DNA of 12,901 bases from an uncultured Methylophilaceae bacterium (GCA_938084195.1 CALKDJ010000103.1:1-12901), one strand, 5' to 3'. Numbered from the stretch's first letter, positions 1 to 7,837 are shown. Program-made: numbers and translations. Notes: generated by a model from the letters alone, not told the origin.

Positions 1-866
1 GGAATGATAATGGTGTTAATTGTAAAGGTCTCAGGGCAGGAAATCCAAATTTTAAAGCAAGAAACCAGTCTTCAATAACCGTCAGTGCAAACGGTATAGA
101 TTGGATTCTAATTAATGCCTCTCCTGATATCAGAGCTCAAATAGAATCATTTCCACCACTCCAACCCGCAAGAAAAATAAGGGATACTGGTATATCCTCC
201 ATCATAATAACTGATAGTCAAATAGACCATACCACCGGCTTACTTATCCTAAGAGAGCACGACAAACCTTGGGATATATATTGCACTAAATCTGTATATG
301 AGGATATGACAACGGGATACCCCATTTTTAATATATTAGGTCATTTTCGTGGTGTAAATTGGCATGAAGTATCTACTGAACAAGTGCCATATACTATTCC
401 AAAAGCTGATAATATAATTTTTACTGCTGTCCCACTTCAAAGCGAAGCGCCACCATACTCTCCTCATAGGCATAATACTGTTCCGGGAGATAATGTTGGA
501 TATAAAATAGAGGATACAGAAACAGGAAAAAATCTTTTTTATGCTCCAGGTTTGGGGGTTATTGAGGATCATGTATATGAATATTTGAAAAATGCGGATG
601 TCGTCCTAATTGACGGGACTGTATGGACCAACGATGAAATGGCAAGAGCCGGGGTTAATAATAAATTAGCTAGTGAAATGGGACACTTAGACCAGTCAAG
701 CAAAGGTGGGATCATTGACACCCTCACTTCACTCCAAAAACCTCGTAAAATTCTTATTCATATAAACAATACCAATCCAATCCTTAACGAGGAATCCGAA
801 GAGAGAAAAATCTTGAATTCCAATAATATTGAGGTGTCCTACGATGGAATGGACATTATTATTTAA
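1..866 (+). CDS. pqqB: PqqB, PQQ biosynthesis protein, metallo-beta-lactamase fold (5' partial)
   Basis: The open frame continues upstream of the first in-window ATG (306) to the window edge, in the frame beginning at base 3. It gives 287 residues, against about 300-308 for the family, so only about 17-20 N-terminal residues are missing. The translation follows PqqB throughout: GLRAG, QSSI, NASPDIRAQI, FPPLQPAR, the TDSQIDHTTGLL core, SAPPYSPHRH, FYAPGLG, TEMGHL-like SEMGHL, ILIHINNTNPIL and a C-terminal YDGMDIII. PqqB belongs to the metallo-hydrolase fold and acts in the cytosol. Family work assigns it an oxygenase-type step on the PqqA-derived Glu-Tyr product, before PqqC. The IDHTTG segment replaces the usual HxHxDH metal motif, as is normal for PqqB. 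The N-terminal motif usually read as WNCNCxNC is here (W)NDNGVNC, with two cysteines lost. It is first of the visible pqqBCDE genes, 9 nt before pqqC. Identity is certain. The true start lies outside the window. Confidence 0.96.
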   Translation, partial: NDNGVNCKGLRAGNPNFKARNQSSITVSANGIDWILINASPDIRAQIESFPPLQPARKIRDTGISSIIITDSQIDHTTGLLILREHDKPWDIYCTKSVYEDMTTGYPIFNILGHFRGVNWHEVSTEQVPYTIPKADNIIFTAVPLQSEAPPYSPHRHNTVPGDNVGYKIEDTETGKNLFYAPGLGVIEDHVYEYLKNADVVLIDGTVWTNDEMARAGVNNKLASEMGHLDQSSKGGIIDTLTSLQKPRKILIHINNTNPILNEESEERKILNSNNIEVSYDGMDIII

Positions 867-875
867 GGAAAAAAA

Positions 876-1610
876 ATGACAAAGCCGTGGACAAGAGAAG
901 AATTTGAGAACAGATTAAGAGAAAAAGGGAAGGGATATCATATTTACCATCCTTTTCATGTCATGATGTATGAAGGTAAATTGTCAAAAGAACAACTTCA
1001 AAGCTGGGTGCTAAACCGATTTTATTACCAAATTAGTATACCTTTAAAAGATGCAGCCATATTATCAAATTGCTCCGATAAAGATATAAGGAAGGAGTGG
1101 ATAGTCCGAATATTGGATCATGACGGAGAGGGAGATGCAGAAGGTGGAATTGAAGCTTGGATTAATCTAGGCAGAGCGGTAGGCTTGGAACGTGAGGAAG
1201 TTACATCTTTAAAACATGTCAGCCCAGGAGTTAAATTTGCAGTAGATGCATATATCAATTTTGCAAAACAAAGAACTTGGCAGGAATCTGTTTGTTCATC
1301 TTTAACAGAATTATTTGCCCCACATATACACCAACAAAGAATTAGTTCCTGGCCCTCAATGTACCCATGGATTGACGAGTCAGGCTTAAGCTATTTTAAG
1401 AAACGTTTAACTGAAGCCAGAAGAGACGTTGAGCATGGATTAGGTGTGACACTTGATTACTTTAGCAGTACAAGGGAAATGCAAGAAAAAGCGCTAGAAA
1501 TTTTGCAATTTAAGTTAAATGTTCTATGGGTAATAGCCGATTCAATTATGCTTGCATCATCTAATATAAAGGTGGAAAATCAAGATTATTTAAGGCAACC
1601 TGTAAAATAA
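876..1610 (+). CDS. pqqC: PqqC, pyrroloquinoline-quinone synthase
   Basis: This cofactorless oxidase catalyses the last step of PQQ synthesis: ring closure and eight-electron oxidation of AHQQ by O2. It has 244 residues (family about 250) and a mostly helical haem-oxygenase-like fold. Active-site residues known from Klebsiella PqqC are present at an offset of about two: H22 and H25/H28 in YHIYHPFH, R48 and Y51-Q52 in NRFYYQ, H82 in ILDHDGE, E145, H152 and R155 in [12 protein letters not shown]173 and R177 in SYFKKR, and K213. The ATG at 876 follows an AAGGA ribosome site (865-869) that overlaps the pqqB stop. Its stop codon shares a base with the pqqD start (TAATG), which suggests translational coupling. 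I see no damage, so the enzyme should be active. Confidence 0.97.
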   Translation: MTKPWTREEFENRLREKGKGYHIYHPFHVMMYEGKLSKEQLQSWVLNRFYYQISIPLKDAAILSNCSDKDIRKEWIVRILDHDGEGDAEGGIEAWINLGRAVGLEREEVTSLKHVSPGVKFAVDAYINFAKQRTWQESVCSSLTELFAPHIHQQRISSWPSMYPWIDESGLSYFKKRLTEARRDVEHGLGVTLDYFSSTREMQEKALEILQFKLNVLWVIADSIMLASSNIKVENQDYLRQPVK

Positions 1611-1888
1611 TGACTATTGACCATAAAGATATCTATAAGATTGCCCCACACCACAGGTTTCAATGGGAAAAGGCGCAAGACTGTTATGTTATTTTATTTC
1701 CTGAAGGTATGGTTAAATTAAATGGCGGCGCTGGTGAGGTATTAAAATTAGTTGATGGCGAAAATCCGGTTTCAGCAATAGTTGCAGAGCTAAATAAAAA
1801 ATTTCCTGATACACCAGGTTTGGAAAATGATATTACTGGTATGATTGAGATGGCTCTTGAAAAAGCTTGGGTAGAAAAGGTTAATTAA
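1610..1888 (+). CDS. pqqD: PqqD, PqqA peptide chaperone (RiPP recognition element)
   Basis: This small protein of 92 residues matches the PqqD family in length and pattern: HHRFQWEKAQDCYVILFPEG near the N-terminus, then VKLNGGAGEVLKLVDG, then a helical C-terminal part ending in an acidic and hydrophobic segment. PqqD has the winged-helix RiPP-recognition fold. It binds the precursor peptide PqqA and presents it to the radical SAM enzyme PqqE. The ATG overlaps the pqqC stop by one base, so it is probably translated by re-initiation. The stop codon is embedded in TAAGGGA, which also serves as the ribosome site for pqqE 10 nt later. It is a free-standing PqqD, not the PqqC-PqqD fusion found in some methylotrophs such as Methylorubrum. 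Confidence 0.95.
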   Translation: MTIDHKDIYKIAPHHRFQWEKAQDCYVILFPEGMVKLNGGAGEVLKLVDGENPVSAIVAELNKKFPDTPGLENDITGMIEMALEKAWVEKVN

Positions 1889-1898
1889 GGGATACAAA

Positions 1899-3083
1899 AT
1901 GGCTGAAAAAAATAATGGCGTATCAAGTAACACTACAGCGACACAACCTCTTTGGTTGCTTGCAGAAATAACATATCAATGCCCACTCCAATGTGCCTTT
2001 TGTTATTACCCTACAGATTTTGATAAACACACCCAAAATGAGCTAGATACCGATGCGTGGATTAAAGTTTTAAGACAATCAAGGGATTTAGGGGCTGCAC
2101 AACTTGGAATTTCTGGTGGAGAACCTTTATTAAGAAAAGATATTGAAGAAATAGTTACTGAGGCTAGCTCGTTAGGATATTACAGTAATTTAATTACTTC
2201 TGGCGCAGGGATGAATGAAAAAAGAATCGATGCATTGAAGGATGGAGGCCTTGATCATATTCAATTATCAATGCATGACATTACCGAAGAAATAAATAAT
2301 TTTATAACCAACACTAAAACTTTCAAATTAAAACAAAAAATAGCGGCAATGATTAAGGATAGGGGATATCCAATGGTTCTTAATGTCGTTTTACATAGAT
2401 ATAATATTGATCATATTAAAGAGATTCTTGAGATGGCTGAGGGCTTAGGGGCTGATTATATTGAGTTAGCTAATACCCAATATTATGGATGGTCATTGGT
2501 GAATAGAGATCAGTTAATGCCAAAAAAAGAACAAGTCTTGCATGCAGAAAAAGTTACCAATGAATTTCGAGAGCGTATTGGTAATAAAATGAAGATTTTC
2601 TTTGTGGTACCAGACTATTATGATGATCGACCAAAAAAATGTATGAATGGTTGGGGGGAAGTATTTATGATAGTTACTGCAAATGGGGATGTCCTTCCAT
2701 GTCACTCAGCAAGAGTTATACCAAATTTAGAATTCCCTAATGTCAAAAATACAGATGTAAAACAGATATGGTACGATTCACCTGCTTTCAATAAGTTTCG
2801 TGGTGACGACTGGATGAAAGAGCCATGCAGATCTTGTTCTGAAAAAGAAAATGATTTAGGTGGATGCCGATGTCAAGCTCTTTTACTCTCTGGCGATGCC
2901 GAAAGTGCTGATCCAGTTTGCTCAAAATCACCTCATCGTCATTTGATTGATGAAGCAATAAAAAATACAGAAAATCCTGGAGTTGAAGCTAAACCTATAA
3001 TGTTTAGATCAAATAAAAATTCAAAGAAAATTTCTGATGGTGAAGAAAAAGAAAGGCTAGCAAAATTCCACGCTACCCCATAA
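1899..3083 (+). CDS. pqqE: PqqE, radical SAM/SPASM PqqA-glutamate-tyrosine cross-linking enzyme
   Basis: PqqE makes the carbon-carbon bond between the conserved Glu and Tyr of PqqA, the first committed step of PQQ synthesis. It has 394 residues. The radical SAM cluster motif is C28-x3-C32-x2-C35, followed by the SAM-binding GISGGEPLL segment. The C-terminal SPASM region keeps C248 (PKKCMNGW), C268 (LPCHSAR), C310 and C313 (PCRSC), the unusual aspartate ligand D319, C323 and C325 (GGCRCQA) and C341 (DPVC). These positions agree with the numbering I recall for the methylotroph PqqE used in structural work. All three iron-sulfur clusters should therefore assemble. The last ~35 residues are charged and end in KFHATP, a slight extension. 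The ribosome site TAAGGGA overlaps the pqqD stop. Confidence 0.97.
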   Translation: MAEKNNGVSSNTTATQPLWLLAEITYQCPLQCAFCYYPTDFDKHTQNELDTDAWIKVLRQSRDLGAAQLGISGGEPLLRKDIEEIVTEASSLGYYSNLITSGAGMNEKRIDALKDGGLDHIQLSMHDITEEINNFITNTKTFKLKQKIAAMIKDRGYPMVLNVVLHRYNIDHIKEILEMAEGLGADYIELANTQYYGWSLVNRDQLMPKKEQVLHAEKVTNEFRERIGNKMKIFFVVPDYYDDRPKKCMNGWGEVFMIVTANGDVLPCHSARVIPNLEFPNVKNTDVKQIWYDSPAFNKFRGDDWMKEPCRSCSEKENDLGGCRCQALLLSGDAESADPVCSKSPHRHLIDEAIKNTENPGVEAKPIMFRSNKNSKKISDGEEKERLAKFHATP

Positions 3084-3094
3084 TAAAAGGGTAG
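3073..3094 (+). other. Inverted repeat across the pqqE stop codon and the transporter leader
   Basis: CTACCC (3073-3078) and GGGTAG (3089-3094) form a perfect 6-bp stem with a 10-nt loop that contains the pqqE stop codon. No T-run follows, so it is not a typical intrinsic terminator. The right arm overlaps the only purine-rich stretch (AAAAGGG) ahead of the transporter ATG at 3104. It could mask that ribosome site or stabilise the upstream mRNA. A chance occurrence is possible. Confidence 0.35.
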
Positions 3095-3103
3095 TATCTC
3101 AGT

Positions 3104-4282
3104 ATGCATCTTTTTCTAAATTCTCGAGTCATAACACTCGCAATGCTAGCGAGTCTTGCTCCCTTCGCAATTGATACCTATCTACCTGCATTTCATATCA
3201 TCGCTGATGATTTTTTTACTTCTCCGGAGTCTATTCAACAATCGTTAACATTTTATTTAGTTCCTTATACAATCATGACGTTATTTCATGGGGCTATATC
3301 AGATACAATCGGAAGAATTAGAACTATCCAGTGGGGTCTTGCTTTATTTTTTGTAGCATCTATAGGGTGCGCACTATCCAACTCAATTGAGATGTTATGG
3401 TTTTTTAGAGCACTTCAAGGAGTAGGTGGTGGAGCAGGAAATGTTGTTGCTAGAGCGATGGTTCGTGATTTATATGAAGGCCCCCAAGCACAAAGGGTAA
3501 TGGCAACTATACAAATTATTTTTGGAATTGCTCCAGCTATTGCCCCTATGATAGGGGGATTATTACTTGGTTTTGACTGGCATGCTATTTTTATTTTTCT
3601 ATCTTTTTATGCAGCCATGATGATGATTATGAGCTCATACATACTCCCAGAAACTATGCCAATCAAAAATCGACTTTCATTTTCTTTTAACAACGTTCTG
3701 AGGAGATATCGAACATTAGGCACCAATAAGGAATTTTTATTACTGATCGTGGCAGTATCTTGTAATTTTTCTGCATTCTTTCTTTATGTCCTTGCTAGCC
3801 CAGTATTCTTAATGGACCACCTTGGATTTTCATCTCAACAGTTTGGTTATTTATTTATCCCAACAGTATTAGGTATGATGATTGGATCACTTATTGCCAA
3901 AAGATCAGCAGGGAAAATTAGTCCATCTGCATTATTGAGAAAAGGATATTATTGGATGTTCTTTGTTGTGTCGATTAATTTATTATTTTGCTTTTTCTTT
4001 GCAAATGATCCTAAATTCAATATAGGACTAGTAGCTCTTTATAATATAGGAATGGCTGCAGTTATGCCCGTAATTTCTATTGCTGCACTTGATCAATTTC
4101 CAAAAATGAGAGGAACTGCCGCGTCAGGCCAAGCATTTATGCAAATGCTTTTTTCTTCAGTAGTGGCAGGAATTATTGTGCCAATATTATGGTTTTCAAC
4201 CTTTGGTCTTTCAGTTGGGTTATTTATTCTTTTATCTTTAGGGTTTTTTGCTATTTTTAAAACAAAGCTGTGGCGTATTTAA
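3104..4282 (+). CDS. Bcr/CflA-type major facilitator superfamily transporter
   Basis: This is a 392-residue inner-membrane protein with about 12 hydrophobic segments. The N-terminal segment carries the drug:H+ antiporter signature AIDTYLPAF with D24, typical of the Bcr/CflA group. MFS motif A follows as GAISDTIGRIR (63-73). The RALQGVGGG segment and the GIAPAIAPMIGG stretch are the motif B and antiporter motif C equivalents. The protein should act as a proton-driven exporter; the substrate cannot be read from the sequence. It begins 20 nt after pqqE on the same strand with no terminator between, so it is probably co-transcribed with the pqq genes. That makes export of PQQ or a related small molecule a guess worth testing. 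The ribosome site is weak (AGGG about 12 nt upstream). It ends 6 nt from the stop of the convergent lipoprotein gene. Confidence 0.88.
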   Translation: MHLFLNSRVITLAMLASLAPFAIDTYLPAFHIIADDFFTSPESIQQSLTFYLVPYTIMTLFHGAISDTIGRIRTIQWGLALFFVASIGCALSNSIEMLWFFRALQGVGGGAGNVVARAMVRDLYEGPQAQRVMATIQIIFGIAPAIAPMIGGLLLGFDWHAIFIFLSFYAAMMMIMSSYILPETMPIKNRLSFSFNNVLRRYRTLGTNKEFLLLIVAVSCNFSAFFLYVLASPVFLMDHLGFSSQQFGYLFIPTVLGMMIGSLIAKRSAGKISPSALLRKGYYWMFFVVSINLLFCFFFANDPKFNIGLVALYNIGMAAVMPVISIAALDQFPKMRGTAASGQAFMQMLFSSVVAGIIVPILWFSTFGLSVGLFILLSLGFFAIFKTKLWRI

Positions 4283-4288
4283 AAAGTA

Positions 4289-4624
4289 TTATTTACATAA
4301 GTAGGCATTAAATGTTGCAGATTGTGTTCCATTTCCATTTTCATGATATTCACCCATGATTATAGTATTAGCTCCAACATCAGTAGCAGCATTTTTACTT
4401 AATTGAATTAGATCTTTTTTAATATAGCTTGAGAGTCTCTCAGCATATCCAGTAATTCTTACTCTATTATTACCTTTATCAGAGCAATTACTTTCTTCAT
4501 CAAGCGAGGAAGCAACGCGTATCATTTCAGATCCTGGTCTCACGTTAACATAATACCCATCTCCACAGCTAGCCAAAAAAATACTTGTAGCTAAAAAAAA
4601 GGCAAGGTAAATGTTGGTTTGCAT
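4289..4624 (-). CDS. Small lipoprotein, DUF4156-like
   Basis: The 111-residue product starts with a hydrophobic signal and a clear lipobox, LASC, with the lipidated cysteine at C20. The mature part has about 92 residues. It contains VRPGSEMIRVAS, a C-SDKGN segment, a helix rich in Leu/Lys and then NAATDVGANTIIM, a pattern like that of DUF4156 lipoproteins (VRV...C...N.AA..GGNT). The function of that family is unknown, and I cannot assign one. The residue after the cysteine is Gly, not Asp, so outer-membrane sorting by Lol is likely. It lies 8 nt after fdxA and is the last gene of the sulfur operon, probably a passenger. A GAGGAA ribosome site overlaps the end of fdxA. Confidence 0.75.
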   Translation of the reverse strand: MQTNIYLAFFLATSIFLASCGDGYYVNVRPGSEMIRVASSLDEESNCSDKGNNRVRITGYAERLSSYIKKDLIQLSKNAATDVGANTIIMGEYHENGNGTQSATFNAYLCK

Positions 4625-4632
4625 AATTAATC

Positions 4633-4959
4633 TTATTCCTCTACTAACAGTTCTCTTTTATTAGCTTGCGATGCAAAGTTATCAGCATCTGGTAACGCAT
4701 CCTTTTTTTCAGTAATAATCGGCCATACCTTAGCTAATTTAGCATTTATTTCTATAAATTCCAATTGATCCTCTGGTACATCATCTTCTGAAAATATGGC
4801 CTCTACCGGACATTCTGCTACACACAAAGTGCAATCAATGCACTCCTCGGGATCAATTGCTAAAAAATTTGGGCCCTCAACAAAGCAGTCAACAGGGCAC
4901 ACGTCGACACAATCAGTATACTTACATTGAATACAACTTTGGGTTACTACGTAGGTCAT
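4633..4959 (-). CDS. fdxA: FdxA, 7Fe ferredoxin ([3Fe-4S][4Fe-4S])
   Basis: This is a cytosolic electron carrier of 108 residues, the usual length for Azotobacter-type FdI/FdxA. The ligand set is complete. C9, C17 and C50 fit the [3Fe-4S] cluster, and C21, C40, C43 and C46 fit the [4Fe-4S] cluster. The extra cysteines C12 and C25 typical of the group are also present. The acidic C-terminal tail is characteristic. It lies 48 nt after cysN on the same strand, with an AAGGA ribosome site directly upstream. The gap could hold a separate weak promoter. The operon encodes CysI but not the flavoprotein CysJ, so this ferredoxin is a candidate donor for sulfite reduction. That role is inferred from context only, since FdxA is a general carrier. 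Confidence 0.95.
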   Translation of the reverse strand: MTYVVTQSCIQCKYTDCVDVCPVDCFVEGPNFLAIDPEECIDCTLCVAECPVEAIFSEDDVPEDQLEFIEINAKLAKVWPIITEKKDALPDADNFASQANKRELLVEE

Positions 4960-5007
4960 ATATCGTCCTTACAAAAATTTATTCGTATTTTAATTTATTT
5001 TTAAATA

Positions 5008-6297
5008 CTAATCTACAGAATTAATCATTCCGGCACCCACAGTATGGAAGGTCGTCTCATCCACTATTATAAATGCACCTGTACCTTTATGATTAGCATA
5101 GTTGTCAACTATTAAGGGTTGGGCTAATTTAAAGCTAATGTTTGCAATATCATTAGTCTTTAAATTCAATGCATCCTCTTTCTCAATCGTATTAATATTT
5201 ATCTTATGATGTATATTGGCTATTTTTGCTTTAGAGGTTCTTGAGGTATGCATAATTAAATATGTTCTATTTGGAGTCAAATCTGTTTCTGATAACCAAC
5301 ATATCGTAGCATTAAAACTTTTTATTGCTGATAAGTTATCATTTTGATGGATAATCATATCGCCCCTAGAAACGTCAATTTCATCATGGAGCGATACAGT
5401 AACTGATTGCTCGAATGTTGCCTCATTAAGAAGCTTATCTCCGATTCGAATTTCACTGATTGAGGATTCATGATTTGATGGCAGTACTCGAATTTTGTCG
5501 TTTATTCTTAATAATCCTGATTCTATGCGCCCCATAAATGCTCTAAAATCATGCAATTCTTTATTTTCTGATTCCCTAGGCCTACAAACATATTGTATAG
5601 GAAGGCGAAGTGACGATTGGTTTAGATTTTCTAAAGTATCAAGTGTTTCAAGAATATCTAGCAAAGCAGGACCTTTATACCATTCCATAGAATTTCCTCT
5701 TTCTACTATCATGTCACCATTCAGTGCTGACATAGGTATAAAATTGATACTCACTTCTGGCTGGTTAAGTTCAATAGCGGAAGCGAAAGAACGATAGGTG
5801 TCACATATTTCTTGATATTTTTTTTCATCATAATCAATTAAATCCATTTTATTTACGGCTACAACGATATGTTTAATACCTAATAACTTTGCAATGTATG
5901 AGTGTCTTTTTGTTTGGGTGAGCATACCTTTGCGTCCATCAATTAAAATGATTGCAAGCTGGGCTGTAGATGCTGCAGTTACCATATTCCTTGTGTACTG
6001 CTCATGACCTGGGGCATCAGCAATGATGTATTTTCTTGTCCCAGTGCTAAAGTATCGATAAGCCACATCAATAGTGATACCTTGTTCCCGTTCTGCCTGT
6101 AAGCCATCTGTTATTAAGGATAAATCTAATCCAGACATCCCTCTTTTTTTAGAGGTTTTTTCTATGTGACTTAATGTATCTGTTAGGATGGTTTTGGTAT
6201 CAAATAATAATCTTCCAATAAGAGTACTTTTGCCGTCATCGACACTGCCGCATGTCATGAAGCGTAAAACAGTGTTATTTTTATTCGTATCGTTCAT
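5008..6297 (-). CDS. cysN: CysN, sulfate adenylyltransferase GTPase subunit (large subunit)
   Basis: CysN couples GTP hydrolysis to formation of APS from sulfate and ATP by CysD. It has 429 residues with an EF-Tu-like layout: a GTPase domain to about residue 215, then two beta-barrel domains. G motifs are visible: P-loop GSVDDGKST (17-25), the switch I region EREQGITIDVAY (69-80), DAPGHE (94-99) and NKMD (149-152). The protein ends after the third domain (VGAGMI), so there is no fused APS-kinase (CysC) domain. Its ATG overlaps the cysD stop by one base (TAATG), consistent with equimolar, coupled expression of the CysDN complex. Confidence 0.97.
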   Translation of the reverse strand: MNDTNKNNTVLRFMTCGSVDDGKSTLIGRLLFDTKTILTDTLSHIEKTSKKRGMSGLDLSLITDGLQAEREQGITIDVAYRYFSTGTRKYIIADAPGHEQYTRNMVTAASTAQLAIILIDGRKGMLTQTKRHSYIAKLLGIKHIVVAVNKMDLIDYDEKKYQEICDTYRSFASAIELNQPEVSINFIPMSALNGDMIVERGNSMEWYKGPALLDILETLDTLENLNQSSLRLPIQYVCRPRESENKELHDFRAFMGRIESGLLRINDKIRVLPSNHESSISEIRIGDKLLNEATFEQSVTVSLHDEIDVSRGDMIIHQNDNLSAIKSFNATICWLSETDLTPNRTYLIMHTSRTSKAKIANIHHKININTIEKEDALNLKTNDIANISFKLAQPLIVDNYANHKGTGAFIIVDETTFHTVGAGMINSVD

Positions 6298-7199
6298 TAA
6301 AAGTAGCCTTCTTTCTTTCTTTGTTCCATAGATGCATCGGATACTTGATCATCCAATCTGGTTTCTCCTCGCTCTGTTATTACAGTCGATGCTGTTTCCA
6401 TAATAATTTTCTCAACAGTATCTGCTTCACTTAATACAGGTGCAGTACAAGTGATATCACCAACGGTTCTAAATCGCACTGTAAGATTTTCAATTTTTTC
6501 TCCTGGCATCGGCGGGGTAACCTCGGTAATAGGTACTATTGCCCCAGACCTTTTAACAATATCTCTATTGTGAGCAAAATATATGCTTGGTAATTCTAAT
6601 TTTTCTCGTTCTATGTATTGCCATACATCCATTTCAGTCCAGTTTGAAATAGGGAACGCTCGTATATTTTCGCCTTTATGAACTTTGGCATTATATAAAT
6701 TCCATAATTCGGGTCTTTGATTCTTTGGATCCCATTGGCCAAATTCATCCCTAAAGCTCATGATGCGTTCTTTTGCTCTTGCCTTTTCTTCATCTCGTCT
6801 GGCACCTCCAATACAGCAATCAAATTCATGTTCTTCAATTGCTTCCAGCAATGTTATTGATTGATATTTATTTCTTGGTTCGTCCGTACTTTTCAAAACA
6901 ACCGTTCCCTTAGCCATGGATTCCTCTACCGATGCAACAATTAAGCGCTCTCCTAATTCCTTAGTTTTATGGTCTCTAAAATTGATAACTTCCGGATAAT
7001 TATGTCCGGTATCAATATGCATGAGCGGGAAGGGAAATCGACCTGGCCTAAAAGCTTTTTCAGCAATCCTCAATAGACAAAGTGAGTCTTTACCACCAGA
7101 AAATAGAAGGACTGGATTCGAACATTGTCCTGCGACCTCTCTCATAATATGGATTGCTTCTGATTCAAGCCAATCCAAATGACTTATTTTTTTATTCAT
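6297..7199 (-). CDS. cysD: CysD, sulfate adenylyltransferase small subunit (ATP pyrophosphatase)
   Basis: CysD is the catalytic subunit of ATP sulfurylase; it joins sulfate to AMP with release of pyrophosphate, giving APS. It has 300 residues, the standard family length. The PP-loop SGGKDS is at 34-39. Other family segments are MHIDTGHNYPEV, GGARRDEEKARAKER, FPISNWTEMDVWQYI, the RFRTVGDITCTAPV stretch and the conserved C-terminal GETRLDDQ...MEQRKKEGYF. Both ends overlap neighbours by one base: its ATG with the cysH stop, and its stop with the cysN ATG. The TAATG chain suggests tight translational coupling. No residue appears lost. Confidence 0.98.
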   Translation of the reverse strand: MNKKISHLDWLESEAIHIMREVAGQCSNPVLLFSGGKDSLCLLRIAEKAFRPGRFPFPLMHIDTGHNYPEVINFRDHKTKELGERLIVASVEESMAKGTVVLKSTDEPRNKYQSITLLEAIEEHEFDCCIGGARRDEEKARAKERIMSFRDEFGQWDPKNQRPELWNLYNAKVHKGENIRAFPISNWTEMDVWQYIEREKLELPSIYFAHNRDIVKRSGAIVPITEVTPPMPGEKIENLTVRFRTVGDITCTAPVLSEADTVEKIIMETASTVITERGETRLDDQVSDASMEQRKKEGYF

Positions 7200-7825
7200 T
7201 ATTGACCCTCTTTACTATGCAAACCACACTCTCTTTTTTCGTCCACCTTTGTTGGGTCAAAATAATCATATTCATTTAGTAAGCTATTTTCTTCCATATA
7301 AACATCTAGGTTTTTATCAGACCAATGATAAAAAGGACTTAGCTTTAACAACCCTTTTTTTGTTTGAGAAATAATATTTAAACCATCCCTGAAGGCTGTT
7401 TGCCCTTTTCTTAAGTTGGTTATCCAAAGATCAGGATTAATTTCGTTCATCGCTCTTCTAAAAGGCTCCAATTTTACTTGTTCCGTAAATTCTGCATGCC
7501 TTGGATCATCAACTTCAGGTACCTCACCCATAAAAATTTCCCGGTGAGCTGATGTTTGTTTTGGAGTGTATAGATGTATATTAAGATTTAAGTCAGCAAT
7601 AATTTTTTCAGCGTAAATATATGTTGCTTTAGTATTGTAACCAGAATCACACCATACAATTTTTAAATCAGGCATTATGCTTGTGCATAAATGCAGTATC
7701 GCAACTTCATAGGGCCTAAAATTGGTAGTTAAGATTGGATTTTTTGAGTGCTCAAAGGCCCACAGCATTATATCTTTTGGCGCTTTTTCTATCCATTTTT
7801 CATTCAGTTTTATAATATCTTCCAT
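7199..7825 (-). CDS. cysH: CysH, phosphoadenylyl-/adenylyl-sulfate reductase, iron-sulfur-free type
   Basis: CysH reduces activated sulfate to sulfite using thioredoxin or glutaredoxin. It has 208 residues, against 244 in E. coli. The fold is recognisable: nucleotide-loop region TTNFRPYEVAILHL, WCDSGYNT, VKLEPFRRAM, TNLRKGQTAFRDGL, KLSPFYHW and the catalytic C-terminal KRECGLH with C200. The CC...CxxC ligands of [4Fe-4S] APS reductases are absent, which usually indicates a PAPS-using enzyme. The segment HPLxxxGYxSxGD found in E. coli CysH is replaced by a short NEYDYFDPTKV stretch, and the nucleotide loop begins TTNFR instead of SSSFG. Substrate (PAPS or APS) is therefore open, and no APS kinase is in the window. 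It starts 12 nt after the DUF934 gene and overlaps cysD by one base. Confidence 0.92.
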   Translation of the reverse strand: MEDIIKLNEKWIEKAPKDIMLWAFEHSKNPILTTNFRPYEVAILHLCTSIMPDLKIVWCDSGYNTKATYIYAEKIIADLNLNIHLYTPKQTSAHREIFMGEVPEVDDPRHAEFTEQVKLEPFRRAMNEINPDLWITNLRKGQTAFRDGLNIISQTKKGLLKLSPFYHWSDKNLDVYMEENSLLNEYDYFDPTKVDEKRECGLHSKEGQ

Positions 7826-7837
7826 AATTTAATCTCT

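Noticed and set aside
306..866. A 186-residue gene starting at the ATG at 306
   Set aside because: The same frame is open to the window edge and the upstream translation matches PqqB closely, so 306 is an internal methionine.
4985..5008. Inverted repeat GTATTT...AAATAC between cysN and fdxA
   Set aside because: It is almost all A/T with a 12-nt loop and no T-run in the right place, so it is expected by chance in this base composition.
5495..5797. 100-residue open frame on + inside cysN
   Set aside because: It is the reverse-strand shadow of conserved CysN sequence with no family resemblance.
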